From assembly GCF_000772105.1 (NCBI RefSeq), contig NZ_CP009354.1, positions 1,612,001 to 1,676,000 of the forward strand: a stretch of DNA of 64,000 bases. The letters are read 5' to 3'. The notes beneath the pieces were generated by a model. The model saw nothing but the letters and a program-made list of their open reading frames with translations, had not been told where the DNA came from and searched no databases. Below, one piece after another: positions 54,797 to 63,946 of this stretch (positions are counted from its first letter, which is position 1; each line of letters begins with the position of its first letter). The stretch comes from Vibrio tubiashii ATCC 19109. Lineage in GTDB: Bacteria > Pseudomonadota > Gammaproteobacteria > Enterobacterales > Vibrionaceae. A program made the position numbers and the translations under genes.

Positions 54797-55432
54797 TTAT
54801 TGCTGAGGCTGCTCATACTCAGTCACGTTTTTCACATCAATTTTTAATTTGGTTTTGCTGTTTTGTAGATTGGCACTGAAACGGACCTGCTCTAAAGTCA
54901 TAAAAGCGTTCGTCAGTTCGGCTACAGCCAAGTAAAAGCTCGCGCTCTTTGCCTCTTTCACTTGCTTAACTAGAGAGTTGAACCATGTACCTAAATGTTT
55001 GTTGAAGAACACTTGCTGTAGCTCTTCCTCTTCTTCGGCAAGGACCGACATCACTTCACAGAGTGCCGAAAAGTGATCTTCTGGCTCTTTTACTTGCTCT
55101 TCTCGCTCTAAGCCAAGAAGTCCAAGATCATGACGAATAGACGCAAGCGGCTTTTCCATTAGCGATCCTGTTAGATGCCAAGACGCAAAAGGCACGACTT
55201 CACCACGACCAATGCCAATAAATAGCTCTTGGTATTCATCTTCTAACTGCTCTTGGCTGCTTTCGATTGCTGCTGATTTCACTTTGTGCCAAGCCAGCTG
55301 CATGGCACTTTCTGCTAGCTCTGTCTCTAGTTGGGACAGGAAAGCGATCAGTTCAGTTGATGGCTGCTGACGGTATAGCGTTGACAGCAGTAGGTAGATA
55401 TCTGCACGAATTGTTTGTTGTTGATTATCCAT
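54797..55432 (-). CDS. TorD/DmsD family chaperone
   Basis: Cytoplasmic all-helical chaperone of 211 residues that probably binds the Tat signal of FdhA during cofactor insertion. Pattern: YLLLSTLYRQQPSTELIAFL at the start, then LEDEYQELFIGIGRGEVVPF ending with PFASWHLTGSLM, which is the TorD family signature (E-Y-x-x-LF-x-G and VPP-like turn). It lies between the ferredoxin and the Tat-signal gene. Confidence 0.88.
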   Translation of the reverse strand: MDNQQQTIRADIYLLLSTLYRQQPSTELIAFLSQLETELAESAMQLAWHKVKSAAIESSQEQLEDEYQELFIGIGRGEVVPFASWHLTGSLMEKPLASIRHDLGLLGLEREEQVKEPEDHFSALCEVMSVLAEEEEELQQVFFNKHLGTWFNSLVKQVKEAKSASFYLAVAELTNAFMTLEQVRFSANLQNSKTKLKIDVKNVTEYEQPQQ

Positions 55433-55444
55433 CGTACTTACACC

Positions 55445-57106
55445 TTAATAATTTAATTGCTTGGTTGGGTCTTCTGCCATGGACTCAAACATGTCCACCA
55501 CTCGGCAGTCTTCACACATAGCAATGCGATTCAGAGCTGCTTCATCGGCAAAATGAGAGTGACCGCGTAACTTACTTTGTAGCATGTCAATCATCGACTG
55601 CGGTGCAAAAGGTTTGTGGCAGCGTACACACTCGGCTGCTTTTTCCTGATGGATGACTTGGGCTTGCTGGCGACTCTCTTTGTCCCAGTTCATACGAGGC
55701 GTCAGAGTCAAAACTTGTTCAGGACACGCTTTAGCACATAGCCCACATTGAATGCAGTCTTGCTCGACGAATTGAAGTGAAGGAGAAGATCCATCGGTGT
55801 GTAGTGCTCGGGTAGGACAAACCGCGACACAACTCATACACAAGGTACAATCTTTACTTTCACAGCTGACATTACCGTAAGGCGCACTTTCTGGCAGTTC
55901 AACGATGTTCTCAACAGGAATACGAGCTTGTGCGAGAGAATCCAGTGCGGTGAAAAGACGTTGACGTTTATTCCCTTGAAGATCGCCTAATGCCAAATCA
56001 AACGATTCGGTGCAAAGCGTTGGTGCCCCTTCTCTCAGTGATTCTAGATAAAGAATATCTATGGTCTCTTTTGCAATGCCGAGCTGAGTCAGTAATTCTT
56101 GCGCAGTAGCCACTTCGTTATTGAGGACACGAAGAATAGTTTCTGGCATAAAACGACTAGCGGCAAACAGTACTTGAGTAGCCCCATTCACTAATGCTGC
56201 AAACCACGAATCAATTCCAACTGAAGGCAATTCTTCTACAACAACAGGAACCACATTATCTGGTAGTGCTTTAAGCGTCATGACGTTGTATTGTTCATGG
56301 CGTGAGCTACAAATTAAAACAATAGGATCTTGCCCGCCCGCTTGCTCATAGTTTGCTAGTGTGCGTTCTATGAATTTCTGGGTTTCTTGCGGAGTAGGAA
56401 GCGCGTAATGAATCGCCTCTGTCGGACACGCGGTTGCACACGTGCCTACGCCTTGACAAAGGTAAGGGTTAATTTCAATTCTATGCCCTGTTTTATCTGT
56501 ACCTTCACTGGATAATGCACCGGCAGGACAAGCATCAACACATCGCTCACACCCTTTCACGCCACGAGAGCTATGCGCACATAAGTCTGTGTTTAAACGA
56601 AAGAACTTGGGCTTATCAAACGTGCCCATCAAAGTCGGAATCTCTTCCAGCGCCTCTGCGAGTTTTGGATAACCGCGCCCCACAGGGTAATAACCAGGTA
56701 CTGGGACTTCTTCACTCATGCAGCTGCTAAGGCACAAGTCTAGAACGATATCGAAGCAATCATGATTGATGGCGACTTGCGCAAGATTACTTTCAATTCC
56801 GTTGTTCTCGGTAACGACAGTAAACGTCCCTAGAAAACCCGATACTTGAACTGAGCTAGCAAAATAGAGGTTGTTAGACTCACCTTTCTCACCGTCAGTA
56901 GAAAGCAAGGTGATACTTTTTAACTGCTCTAACTGAGCAGCGGCGCTCTCAATAATGGATGTAGGCCCCACGATGAGTGTATTTCCACCACTTTCATAGC
57001 TGACGGTTGGTGGAATAAGATTGGTTAGCTCAACGGTATTCTCAAACGCATAGCGTCGTGCCTTTCCGTTTGCCGATGTTGATTCTTGTAGTAGTTCTTT
57101 TAGCAT
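55445..57106 (-). CDS. Multi-cluster ferredoxin protein of the fdh operon
   Basis: Cytoplasmic protein of about 553 residues with several [4Fe-4S] motifs: CERCVDACPAGA, CQGVGTCATACPTEA, CTLCMSCVAVCPTRA, CIQCGLCAKACPEQV, and a C-terminal CVRCHKPF with CEDCR. The middle part is a non-ferredoxin domain. The ATG at 57106 is chosen (GGAACAGAGC upstream), though a GTG ten codons earlier exists. Probable electron-transfer partner. Confidence 0.86.
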   Translation of the reverse strand: MLKELLQESTSANGKARRYAFENTVELTNLIPPTVSYESGGNTLIVGPTSIIESAAAQLEQLKSITLLSTDGEKGESNNLYFASSVQVSGFLGTFTVVTENNGIESNLAQVAINHDCFDIVLDLCLSSCMSEEVPVPGYYPVGRGYPKLAEALEEIPTLMGTFDKPKFFRLNTDLCAHSSRGVKGCERCVDACPAGALSSEGTDKTGHRIEINPYLCQGVGTCATACPTEAIHYALPTPQETQKFIERTLANYEQAGGQDPIVLICSSRHEQYNVMTLKALPDNVVPVVVEELPSVGIDSWFAALVNGATQVLFAASRFMPETILRVLNNEVATAQELLTQLGIAKETIDILYLESLREGAPTLCTESFDLALGDLQGNKRQRLFTALDSLAQARIPVENIVELPESAPYGNVSCESKDCTLCMSCVAVCPTRALHTDGSSPSLQFVEQDCIQCGLCAKACPEQVLTLTPRMNWDKESRQQAQVIHQEKAAECVRCHKPFAPQSMIDMLQSKLRGHSHFADEAALNRIAMCEDCRVVDMFESMAEDPTKQLNY

Positions 57107-57222
57107 TGCTCTGTTCCAGTAGAACGGAATATTCACTTAGGCGAGTAAAAGCAATTGCTGTACCAACTTTATATACCTATTAAATCAATGCTTTATGGTA
57201 ATTCGATGACCAATTACACAAT

Positions 57223-57257
57223 AAAAAAACGGAGTGAGACAATTTGTCCCACTCCGT
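57223..57257 (-). terminator. Terminator of the DUF3305/DUF3306 unit
   Basis: ACGGAGTG and CACTCCGT arms with additional inner pairs (GGGAC with GTCTC on the minus strand), followed by seven T residues. It separates this unit from the ferredoxin-fdh operon. Confidence 0.88.
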
Positions 57258-57283
57258 AAATTGATGATTTAGTCAAAATGTAC

Positions 57284-57805
57284 CTATTCTTTGTGTGGTA
57301 TATTTTGTCCCACTGTTTCCGTACTTTCTACCGATTGCGAAGAATCGCTCATCGTTTGTTCTTCAACTTCATCATGCTTAGCTAAGTCTTCATCACTGCT
57401 TATCAACTGAGCATTGCTTTCCATCTCTTCTTCATCAGATTGCATCCAATCGCGAAGCTTTTCAGCAACATCTGAAGAGAGGCTTTTTACCGCTTTATAG
57501 TCGTGGTCATAATCATTCAAGCCATCGACTTCACTAAATTGACCCGATAAGAACAGCTTTCTTAATGCGGCTTTTTTTAACGCAGATTCAGCTTCTGAAG
57601 CGAGAAGTGAGGCGATGTTCGTCTCAGGTTGCTCCGTAGCTTCAACCTCTTGGCTACTTTGTTCTATAGCGGCTTCTGGTTCCCCTGCTGTCTCTGACTC
57701 GGTTTTGACGACATCTTGATCGAGCTCGGCCAAAGGCTCATCCTGAGAAGCGCTTTCACCTTCTAACTTCTTTTTAGACCAACGATTAAAAAAACTAGTT
57801 GCCAC
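57284..57805 (-). CDS. DUF3306 family protein
   Basis: Acidic protein of about 173 residues. The N-terminal VATSFFNRWSKKKLEG is the DUF3306 signature (SFFxRWSRRK), and PLAELDQD follows; the middle is disordered and Glu-rich, then a helical core ending with VAEKLRDWMQSDE. The GTG start at 57805 overlaps the DUF3305 stop, which would couple translation. Function unknown; it always travels with formate dehydrogenase. Confidence 0.82.
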   Translation of the reverse strand: MATSFFNRWSKKKLEGESASQDEPLAELDQDVVKTESETAGEPEAAIEQSSQEVEATEQPETNIASLLASEAESALKKAALRKLFLSGQFSEVDGLNDYDHDYKAVKSLSSDVAEKLRDWMQSDEEEMESNAQLISSDEDLAKHDEVEEQTMSDSSQSVESTETVGQNIPHKE

Positions 57806-58259
57806 TTGCTCTACCTGCCCCTTTACGTTTTTTGCGCCTTTGTTCGAGTAGCTCCCCATGTCGACCTATAAAGGCTTCCATCCACGCTTGAACAGGGAGT
57901 GGCATATCATTAGAAAGCACCAAGTAATCGCCATCCATATACTGGCCTGCAACACTTTGTGACGCCGTAAGCGTAACGATGTTTGGCGTCTCATCAGAGT
58001 CGACATTGTCTAAAACCAAAAATAGTTTTGGCTGAGTTGAGCTTAGGTTAAATCGATAATCGGTGCGCTCATCTCGGTGTAATTGAAGCATCGCAACCGA
58101 GGTATTTGCTTGGTTTGGAGTAAGGTCGAATGAAGCTAACTGCCATTGTGTCGTCGTCCATAGACCTGTGGCGATTTCATGTGCGACAAGTTGGCATTCA
58201 ATTGGCCATAGCTCTTCAGATTTTTCTACTTTTTCAGTCACAGTTTGATGTTTTGACAT
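57795..58259 (-). CDS. DUF3305 family protein
   Basis: Protein of 154 residues. Conserved EELWPIECQLVAHEIATGLW near the start and LHRDERTDYRFNLSSTQPKL in the middle match DUF3305, paired with DUF3306 in fdh gene clusters. No membrane segments. It is the first gene of a two-gene unit divergent from fdhD. Confidence 0.85.
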   Translation of the reverse strand: MSKHQTVTEKVEKSEELWPIECQLVAHEIATGLWTTTQWQLASFDLTPNQANTSVAMLQLHRDERTDYRFNLSSTQPKLFLVLDNVDSDETPNIVTLTASQSVAGQYMDGDYLVLSNDMPLPVQAWMEAFIGRHGELLEQRRKKRKGAGRASGN

Positions 58260-58502
58260 GGTTCACCAGCGTCGAATTTGATATTTAATGGATTTACACA
58301 AATCACTTAAATAGAGTTATATGCTCATGCTGCAAGCAATATCTGTACCCATAACTGACTTGCTCTATATTCAACCAATTTAGTTGAAATTTCTGACTGA
58401 GATGGCGTTGGTTTGTCAAAATTAGAGGATCGACAAATAGGAACGCTAATTGCAAGCAACAAGTAGCAAAAATAATACTGAGAATTTAGATAGGAAACGT
58501 CT

Positions 58503-59321
58503 GTGGTTAAACCAAACATTATTAAAACCAGTGAAAACCCTTTGCAAACCATCGAAGTAGAAGTGTTTGATGAATACGGTGAAAGGCTGACCAAGCAGAT
58601 CGCCTGTGAACGCCCTCTTACGGTGATGCTAAACTGGAAAGAAGTCGTAACCTTAATGACGCTTGGGTCTCGCCCTGAGTCCTTGGTTCTCGGATATTTG
58701 AAAAACCAAAGCTTTATCAGTGATCCTGAATCGTTGGAGTCTGTCATTATTGACTGGGAAACGCACACTGCAGCGGTAATCACTAAAGAAGGCATTCAGC
58801 AAGTCGAAAGCGCACTCAAGAAAAAGACCGTCACTTCTGGCTGCGGGCAAGGCACCATGTATGGCAATGTGATGAAGCAGCTCGAAGGCTATCAAGTACC
58901 TCAAGTCCCTCTCAAGCAATCTGAAATCTATTCCGCGCTGGAAGCATTAACTCATTACAACGACACGTATAAAAAAGCGGGTGCGGTTCATGGTTGTGCG
59001 GTGTGCAAAGGTAATGAAGTCCTCTCTTTCGTTGAAGATGTGGGTCGTCACAATGCCGTAGATACGTTGGCAGGTGAAATGTGGCTTAATCAAGAGTCTG
59101 GTGAAGACAAGATTTTTTACACAACCGGTCGCCTTACTTCTGAAATGGTGATTAAAGTGGCGCAAATGGGGATACCAGTTCTGTTATCTCGCTCTGGTGT
59201 TACGCAAATGGGGTTAGAGCTTGCTGAGAAGTTTGGCATTACCACGATTGCTCGTGCAAAAGGTTTACGTTTTCAGGTCTTTACAGGTGCCAGCAAGATT
59301 GATTTCGACGTAAAAGGCTAA
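58503..59321 (+). CDS. fdhD: Formate dehydrogenase sulfurtransferase FdhD
   Basis: Transfers sulfur to the molybdenum cofactor so that formate dehydrogenase becomes active. It has 272 residues from GTG 58503. The CxxC motif is HGCAVCKG (Cys165 and Cys168), followed by EDVGRHNAVDTLAG; GCGQGTMYG earlier is also conserved. It is divergent from the fdh genes with a 243-base gap between. A strong terminator follows. Confidence 0.94.
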   Translation: MVKPNIIKTSENPLQTIEVEVFDEYGERLTKQIACERPLTVMLNWKEVVTLMTLGSRPESLVLGYLKNQSFISDPESLESVIIDWETHTAAVITKEGIQQVESALKKKTVTSGCGQGTMYGNVMKQLEGYQVPQVPLKQSEIYSALEALTHYNDTYKKAGAVHGCAVCKGNEVLSFVEDVGRHNAVDTLAGEMWLNQESGEDKIFYTTGRLTSEMVIKVAQMGIPVLLSRSGVTQMGLELAEKFGITTIARAKGLRFQVFTGASKIDFDVKG

Positions 59322-59348
59322 TCTTGTAATCGTTCCTACCACATATTA

Positions 59349-59374
59349 AACGCATCGTCTGGATGCGTTTTTTT
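59349..59374 (+). terminator. Rho-independent terminator after fdhD
   Basis: AACGCATC and GATGCGTT arms with a five-base loop, then TTTTTT. Confidence 0.88.
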
Positions 59375-59496
59375 ATCTCTCGAAACTTGCAATGACGCGA
59401 TGCACTGCTATTAGTTTTATATATGTGTCATAAATATTTTATAAAATTGTCATATAAGTAAGCTACCGACGTCACTAGGCTATCAGGGAGGTGTTC

Positions 59497-61389
59497 ATGG
59501 ACGATTCTCCAGGCACTCAGCATTCTAAAGGCTTTGCTTTATCTATTCGCGCAAAACTGTTTCTTATTAACGCCATGCTGTTAATTTTTGTTGGCCTCTA
59601 CGGCTTTGTGGAGCACTCTAGCCTCGAGCGACTCCAGTCCTTAGAGCATGCTGCGAGCCAAAACCTCGCTAGTGAAGTCGATCTATTGATGCTAAGACGC
59701 CATGAGAAAGACTTCTTAGCACGTAAAGACCTTAAGTACCCAAAGCGATTCGATTCAACATTTGATCAAATGACGGCACGTCTAGCAGACTTGTCTAATA
59801 CCTTGGTGCTCAACGATCTTGACTTCACTTCTTCGACCAAAACAATTTCGCAGACACTTGAACAATATCAAGCTCAGTTCCATCAACTGGTTAATCAAGT
59901 CAATCTGCTTGAAGGAAAAGGCAGCGAAACAAGTTATATCAATCAGTTGGAGCGAGCTCGCCTTGAACTAAGACAATTGGCCGTTGAGCAACGTGACATT
60001 AACTTAAAAGTCGCCCTATTTGAGTTAATGGAAGCGGATTTCCGATATCTATCCGATATATCGAAAGAGAGTGAAACTCTTCTGGTCAATGCGCTAAGTC
60101 AGTTTGAATCGACTGTCGGGCAATACCCACCGATAGCGAATTACTTCTTTAACTATCGCTCAAAAGCGGATCAACTGATCAATGCTAGAACGTTACTAGG
60201 CTACAGCGCTAATGAAGGTTTACGGGGGCAATTGAGAAGCAATGTTCATAATACGGAAGAAGAAATTGCCTCTTTGCAGTCTACTATTGTGCAAGAAATA
60301 TCATTAGCGACGGTACAAGTTAAGCAGCAGCTGCAAATAATCGGCTTAGTCATGGTTACCCTACTCTCTTTACTGCTGTTTATGATTGGTAGAAGTATCC
60401 TTAAACGGATCAAAATCATTAATACCTTAATGAAAGATATTGCATCAGGCAGCGGCGATCTCACCGTCAGGATGAACGCCAAAGGTAATGATGAACTAGC
60501 TCAATTAGCTAACTCATTCGATACCTTTGTCAGCCAGTTACACACGCATATAAAAGATGTCGCCTCGGTGATGGAAGTACTCAGTGAAAGTTCATGCAGT
60601 TCTGAACAAGCGGCTTCGAAAAGTATGAAGAACGCCGAGCAGCAGAAGCTAGAATCAGAGTCTGTAGCCACTGCAGTTAATGAGTTGGTCATGACGACTA
60701 ATGAGATCACCGCGAATATTGAGTCTGCAGCGCACAATGCCGAGCGCGTGAAAACAGAAGCACAGAATGCGCTAGATATGACACATGCAACAGGCGACCG
60801 AATTGATGTGTTAGCAGCAAGTATCGAAGAATCTCAAACCCACGTTGTATCACTTGAAGAGCAAAGCCGAGAAATCAATCAGGTGGTATCTACGATTCAA
60901 GGCATTGCGGAACAAACCAACCTACTTGCACTTAACGCCGCTATAGAGGCAGCTCGAGCGGGTGAAAGTGGTCGTGGCTTTGCCGTGGTGGCGGATGAAG
61001 TTCGTCAGCTTTCATTAATGACCAATGACTCTACTCATCAAATCGAATCAACGATTCAGTCACTGACTCAGGGTATTTCGCAAACGGCCAATCAAATGGC
61101 AACCAGCGCAGCTCAGGCAAGAACGACCAACGAACACACTCATAAAGTGGTGGAAGCCATTGAAGGTATCAGTGAGCAGATTGGCGAAATGTTTGATATG
61201 AACACACAAATTGCGACTGCCTCTGAGGAGCAATCAATGGTCTCTGCTGAAATTGATCGCAATATCACTGAAATTGCGCATTTGGCGGGCAACACCTTTG
61301 AGGTAGTGTCAGGCTCTGTAAGGTGCAGTGAGCAAGTATCAGGAGTTAGCCACAAACTTGAGAAAATCGTCGCGCAATTTAAGTACTAA
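59497..61389 (+). CDS. Methyl-accepting chemotaxis protein
   Basis: Transmembrane chemoreceptor of 630 residues. First membrane helix about 17-35, a periplasmic helical ligand domain (about 38-275), second helix about 277-297, a HAMP domain with [20 protein letters not shown], and a signalling domain with the hairpin tip [18 protein letters not shown]. No CheR-binding pentapeptide is present at the C-terminus (VAQFKY). The ATG at 59497 has GGGAGG upstream. Ligand unknown. Confidence 0.93.
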   Translation: MDDSPGTQHSKGFALSIRAKLFLINAMLLIFVGLYGFVEHSSLERLQSLEHAASQNLASEVDLLMLRRHEKDFLARKDLKYPKRFDSTFDQMTARLADLSNTLVLNDLDFTSSTKTISQTLEQYQAQFHQLVNQVNLLEGKGSETSYINQLERARLELRQLAVEQRDINLKVALFELMEADFRYLSDISKESETLLVNALSQFESTVGQYPPIANYFFNYRSKADQLINARTLLGYSANEGLRGQLRSNVHNTEEEIASLQSTIVQEISLATVQVKQQLQIIGLVMVTLLSLLLFMIGRSILKRIKIINTLMKDIASGSGDLTVRMNAKGNDELAQLANSFDTFVSQLHTHIKDVASVMEVLSESSCSSEQAASKSMKNAEQQKLESESVATAVNELVMTTNEITANIESAAHNAERVKTEAQNALDMTHATGDRIDVLAASIEESQTHVVSLEEQSREINQVVSTIQGIAEQTNLLALNAAIEAARAGESGRGFAVVADEVRQLSLMTNDSTHQIESTIQSLTQGISQTANQMATSAAQARTTNEHTHKVVEAIEGISEQIGEMFDMNTQIATASEEQSMVSAEIDRNITEIAHLAGNTFEVVSGSVRCSEQVSGVSHKLEKIVAQFKY

Positions 61390-61403
61390 TCGCAGACTTA
61401 TAA

Positions 61404-61427
61404 AAAGAGCCTCTGCGGAGGCTCTTG
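61404..61427 (-). terminator. Terminator between the chemoreceptor and lipocalin genes
   Basis: AAGAGCCTC, loop, GGAGGCTCTT; on the minus strand followed by TTTTTATAAG. It mainly serves the lipocalin gene. Confidence 0.78.
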
Positions 61428-61433
61428 GTTTAC

Positions 61434-61967
61434 CTAACTTTGAGGCTGTTCTACAAAGATCAACTCGTCAGTATTAAACCCTCGCTCTTTGGACATGGTT
61501 TTAAACTTCTCTATCACAGTATTACTAACTGTTGGTGTCCGAGCTAATAGCCATAAGTACTCATTGTTAGGTCCAGACACAAACGCATAATCATAGTTAC
61601 TACGTTCTAACTCAAACACCACATAGGAACCATAAAAAGGCCCGAAAAAGGAAACTTTTAAATACCCTTGGTTCTTCGCATCGACAAAGTACGCTTTTCC
61701 TTCAGCCTCTTTCCAATGTTGAGATTCGCTGTTATACCCGCGATTAATGACCTTTACCCCGCCATCATCGCGTAAGCTGTATTCTGCGGTAACTTGTGTA
61801 AGCCCTTGTTCAAAAGAATGGTCTAAACGAGCTATCTCATACCATTTACCAAGATAGTTAGTGAGTTCAAAATCACCAACAGGTGTCACTGACTTTGGCA
61901 TTCCCAAGCAAGCGGTCAAAGTGAAAACCGTACTAAGTAATAGAACCGTTTTAAATGTTACCTTCAT
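61434..61967 (-). CDS. blc: Bacterial lipocalin (outer-membrane lipoprotein)
   Basis: Lipoprotein of 177 residues with lipobox VFTLTAC before LGMPKS, so probably outer-membrane anchored. The lipocalin signature is GKWYEIARLDHSFEQG; LRDDGGVKVINRGYN is the second conserved block and WLLARTPTVSN the third. Binds fatty acids or lysophospholipids in E. coli Blc. Confidence 0.92.
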   Translation of the reverse strand: MKVTFKTVLLLSTVFTLTACLGMPKSVTPVGDFELTNYLGKWYEIARLDHSFEQGLTQVTAEYSLRDDGGVKVINRGYNSESQHWKEAEGKAYFVDAKNQGYLKVSFFGPFYGSYVVFELERSNYDYAFVSGPNNEYLWLLARTPTVSNTVIEKFKTMSKERGFNTDELIFVEQPQS

Positions 61968-62000
61968 ACACCAAACCTTATGGATTACATATTTCGTCGT

Positions 62001-62498
62001 TTACACTGAACGCACTAATCGATAGCGCCTCACCACACCTTCATTTTTATCCTCGTAGTTACCGAGGTATTCTCCGCCACTCTTTTCTATCACTTTCTGA
62101 GAGCTTGGATTATCGATTGAGCACGTCACGATAACAGGATCGGTCACAACATGAGCGCGAACCCAGCCGAGCAAATAAGAAGCAACCCCTTTACCTCGGG
62201 CAGATGGCCTAGTCTCGTAACCAATATGCCCAATCACATTTTCTACGTTAGCGTTACTTCCTCTCCTTACCCGAATCGCACCTAAAATCTTGTTATCCTT
62301 AAGACAATAATATGTGGTACTGGGGAGATAGCCATTTGGTAATTCAGAGGTTTCTTGAGAACGTGATATCAAACCAGATAAGTAGCTTTCCGGGTCACGC
62401 TCTACATTGGCATATTTAGGAATTCCGGATTCATAGCACTCTTTAGCATAACTCGCGAGCAAAGGCGCTAAGCCTAAGTTTGCTTCTACTACTTCCAT
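62001..62498 (-). CDS. GNAT family N-acetyltransferase
   Basis: Protein of 165 residues. The acetyl-CoA loop is RPSARGKGVASYLLGW (motif A, RxxGxG/A) after IGHIGYET, and the end VVRRYRLVRS closes the fold. The ATG at 62498 is preferred because GAGG lies upstream and a longer reading would extend into the neighbouring gene. Substrate unknown. It is seven bases after the DUF1330 gene. Confidence 0.86.
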   Translation of the reverse strand: MEVVEANLGLAPLLASYAKECYESGIPKYANVERDPESYLSGLISRSQETSELPNGYLPSTTYYCLKDNKILGAIRVRRGSNANVENVIGHIGYETRPSARGKGVASYLLGWVRAHVVTDPVIVTCSIDNPSSQKVIEKSGGEYLGNYEDKNEGVVRRYRLVRSV

Positions 62499-62505
62499 GT
62501 AATAA

Positions 62506-62808
62506 TTAAACCTCTTTGTTGTAACTCGAAATAATCGTTGTATGAGATACAGCCGTATCAAAGAGTTGCTCCTTTACTTTCAAATACTCACTGTCTGTAA
62601 AGAAATTTTCGGCAACGGATTGATCTGGAAACCGTATCGTAAAGACTCGATTAATGGGTTTATCGACTTCAGATCTGAGAACCTCTGAAACAATGAAGTC
62701 AAAACCGAACTCGCCTCCATATGAAGTGAGGATAGGTTTCATAGCCGCTCTATAGTCTGAATATACTTCATTATCTGACACGTCTAGACCAACTAAGAAC
62801 TCGTACAT
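62506..62808 (-). CDS. DUF1330 family small protein
   Basis: Protein of 100 residues with the dimeric alpha/beta-barrel pattern of DUF1330 (VGLDVSDNEVYSDYRAAMKP and INRVFTIRFPDQSVAENFF). Such proteins bind small ligands or act as stress proteins. It forms a unit with the GNAT gene. Confidence 0.8.
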   Translation of the reverse strand: MYEFLVGLDVSDNEVYSDYRAAMKPILTSYGGEFGFDFIVSEVLRSEVDKPINRVFTIRFPDQSVAENFFTDSEYLKVKEQLFDTAVSHTTIISSYNKEV

Positions 62809-62845
62809 ACTATCGTTTCCTATTTTCGTTGTTACTGTGTGAACG

Positions 62846-63463
62846 TCATTGTTGGCGACTAAACAACAAACTTGCCCCTGACATCGCCAAAAAGGTAGCG
62901 CAACCTCTGTTGAATCGCTTTGTCATTTTAGGTTTAGTGAACCATCGCCTTAAATATATTCCGAATATGGCATAAATAGATATTGCGGCCATTTCTAGTA
63001 TCAGGAAAGTCACACCTAAAGCGAAAAACTGTTCCTTTACATTAGCCGAAACATCAACAAACTGCGGAAGGAATGCAGTGAAAATCAATATAGCTTTGGG
63101 GTTACCAGCTGCTAGAAAAAATTCTTGCTTCGCTAAACCCAACCGGCTTTGAGCATCTGAAAACTCCTTTATAGGGTTTGACTCTGAACGCCATAGGTTA
63201 AAAGCAATCCACAACAAATACGCTGCGCCTGCTATTTTTATGGTCAGAAAAAGGGTCTCGGAGGCATATAAAACGACTGCCAGGCCAGAAGCGGCTAACG
63301 CAATCATTACAGAAAACGCTGCTATTCGCCCAAGACCAGCAATGAAAGCAGACTTGAAGCCGTAACAACGAGCATTATTCATAGATAATAGGTTATTTGG
63401 GCCAGGCGTCATGTTTAGCGCAAAACACACAGGTATAAAAAACAGTAGCTTCCAGATTTCCAC
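62846..63463 (-). CDS. LysE/RhtB family amino-acid exporter, second copy
   Basis: Inner-membrane exporter of 205 residues, six helices. TPGPNNLLSMNNARCYGFKS is the family signature and AAGNPKAILIFTAFLPQFV the second conserved segment. Distinct in sequence from the LysE-type protein at 20851. Substrate unknown. Confidence 0.9.
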   Translation of the reverse strand: MEIWKLLFFIPVCFALNMTPGPNNLLSMNNARCYGFKSAFIAGLGRIAAFSVMIALAASGLAVVLYASETLFLTIKIAGAAYLLWIAFNLWRSESNPIKEFSDAQSRLGLAKQEFFLAAGNPKAILIFTAFLPQFVDVSANVKEQFFALGVTFLILEMAAISIYAIFGIYLRRWFTKPKMTKRFNRGCATFLAMSGASLLFSRQQ

Positions 63464-63610
63464 AATATTCGCTCCATGAAATTAACGCTAGATTAAGGCT
63501 TTAGTACGGCTTCGACTAAAATCTTAAGCACTAAGGCCAATTTAAACAGAAAATACGAAGCTTTGGGAATCTGACTTAAACATTTCTTACGTTAGCTATC
63601 GATTATAACT

Positions 63611-63946
63611 CTATCTCGATGAGAATGAGATCTCAGGCATTTTGGCTTTAAAACCTACTTTTATTTCGCTACAACACAAACCAAACTCCCAAAGATCGTC
63701 TTCTTTCTGATACGAATCAAACCGGATTATGTCCCAGGGTAAGTTAAAGTCGGTACAGGAATCTTGAGTGCCGCTATCGGCTTCAATGTAGCTCATTTCT
63801 AGTTCACTAAAGACGGCTACGGCTTCATCTTCGAGGTTTTCCCAAGGTGCAACAACTAACGTTAATCCTCTCTCGGACAATGAAAAAGCTTTAAGAGCGT
63901 GTGTACCTAAAGATCTAAACAAACGTTCAGAAATTTCCTTACTCAT
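63611..63946 (-). CDS. Orphan cytoplasmic protein
   Basis: Acidic protein of 111 residues, beginning MSKEISERLFRSLG. No membrane or signal segment. DLWEFGLCCSEIKVGFKA near the end is a beta segment with a Cys pair. Not recognised. GGAG lies upstream (AGGAGCT-like TTGGAATG region). It stands alone at the right end of the window. Confidence 0.6.
   Translation of the reverse strand: MSKEISERLFRSLGTHALKAFSLSERGLTLVVAPWENLEDEAVAVFSELEMSYIEADSGTQDSCTDFNLPWDIIRFDSYQKEDDLWEFGLCCSEIKVGFKAKMPEISFSSR

Noticed and set aside
57955..57972. GTGACGCCGTAAG resembling matS
   Set aside because: Two mismatches in the second half-site; not a palindrome.
58325..58795. Minus-strand open frame of 156 codons upstream of and over fdhD
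   Set aside because: It overlaps the well-supported fdhD gene in the opposite direction and has no family features.
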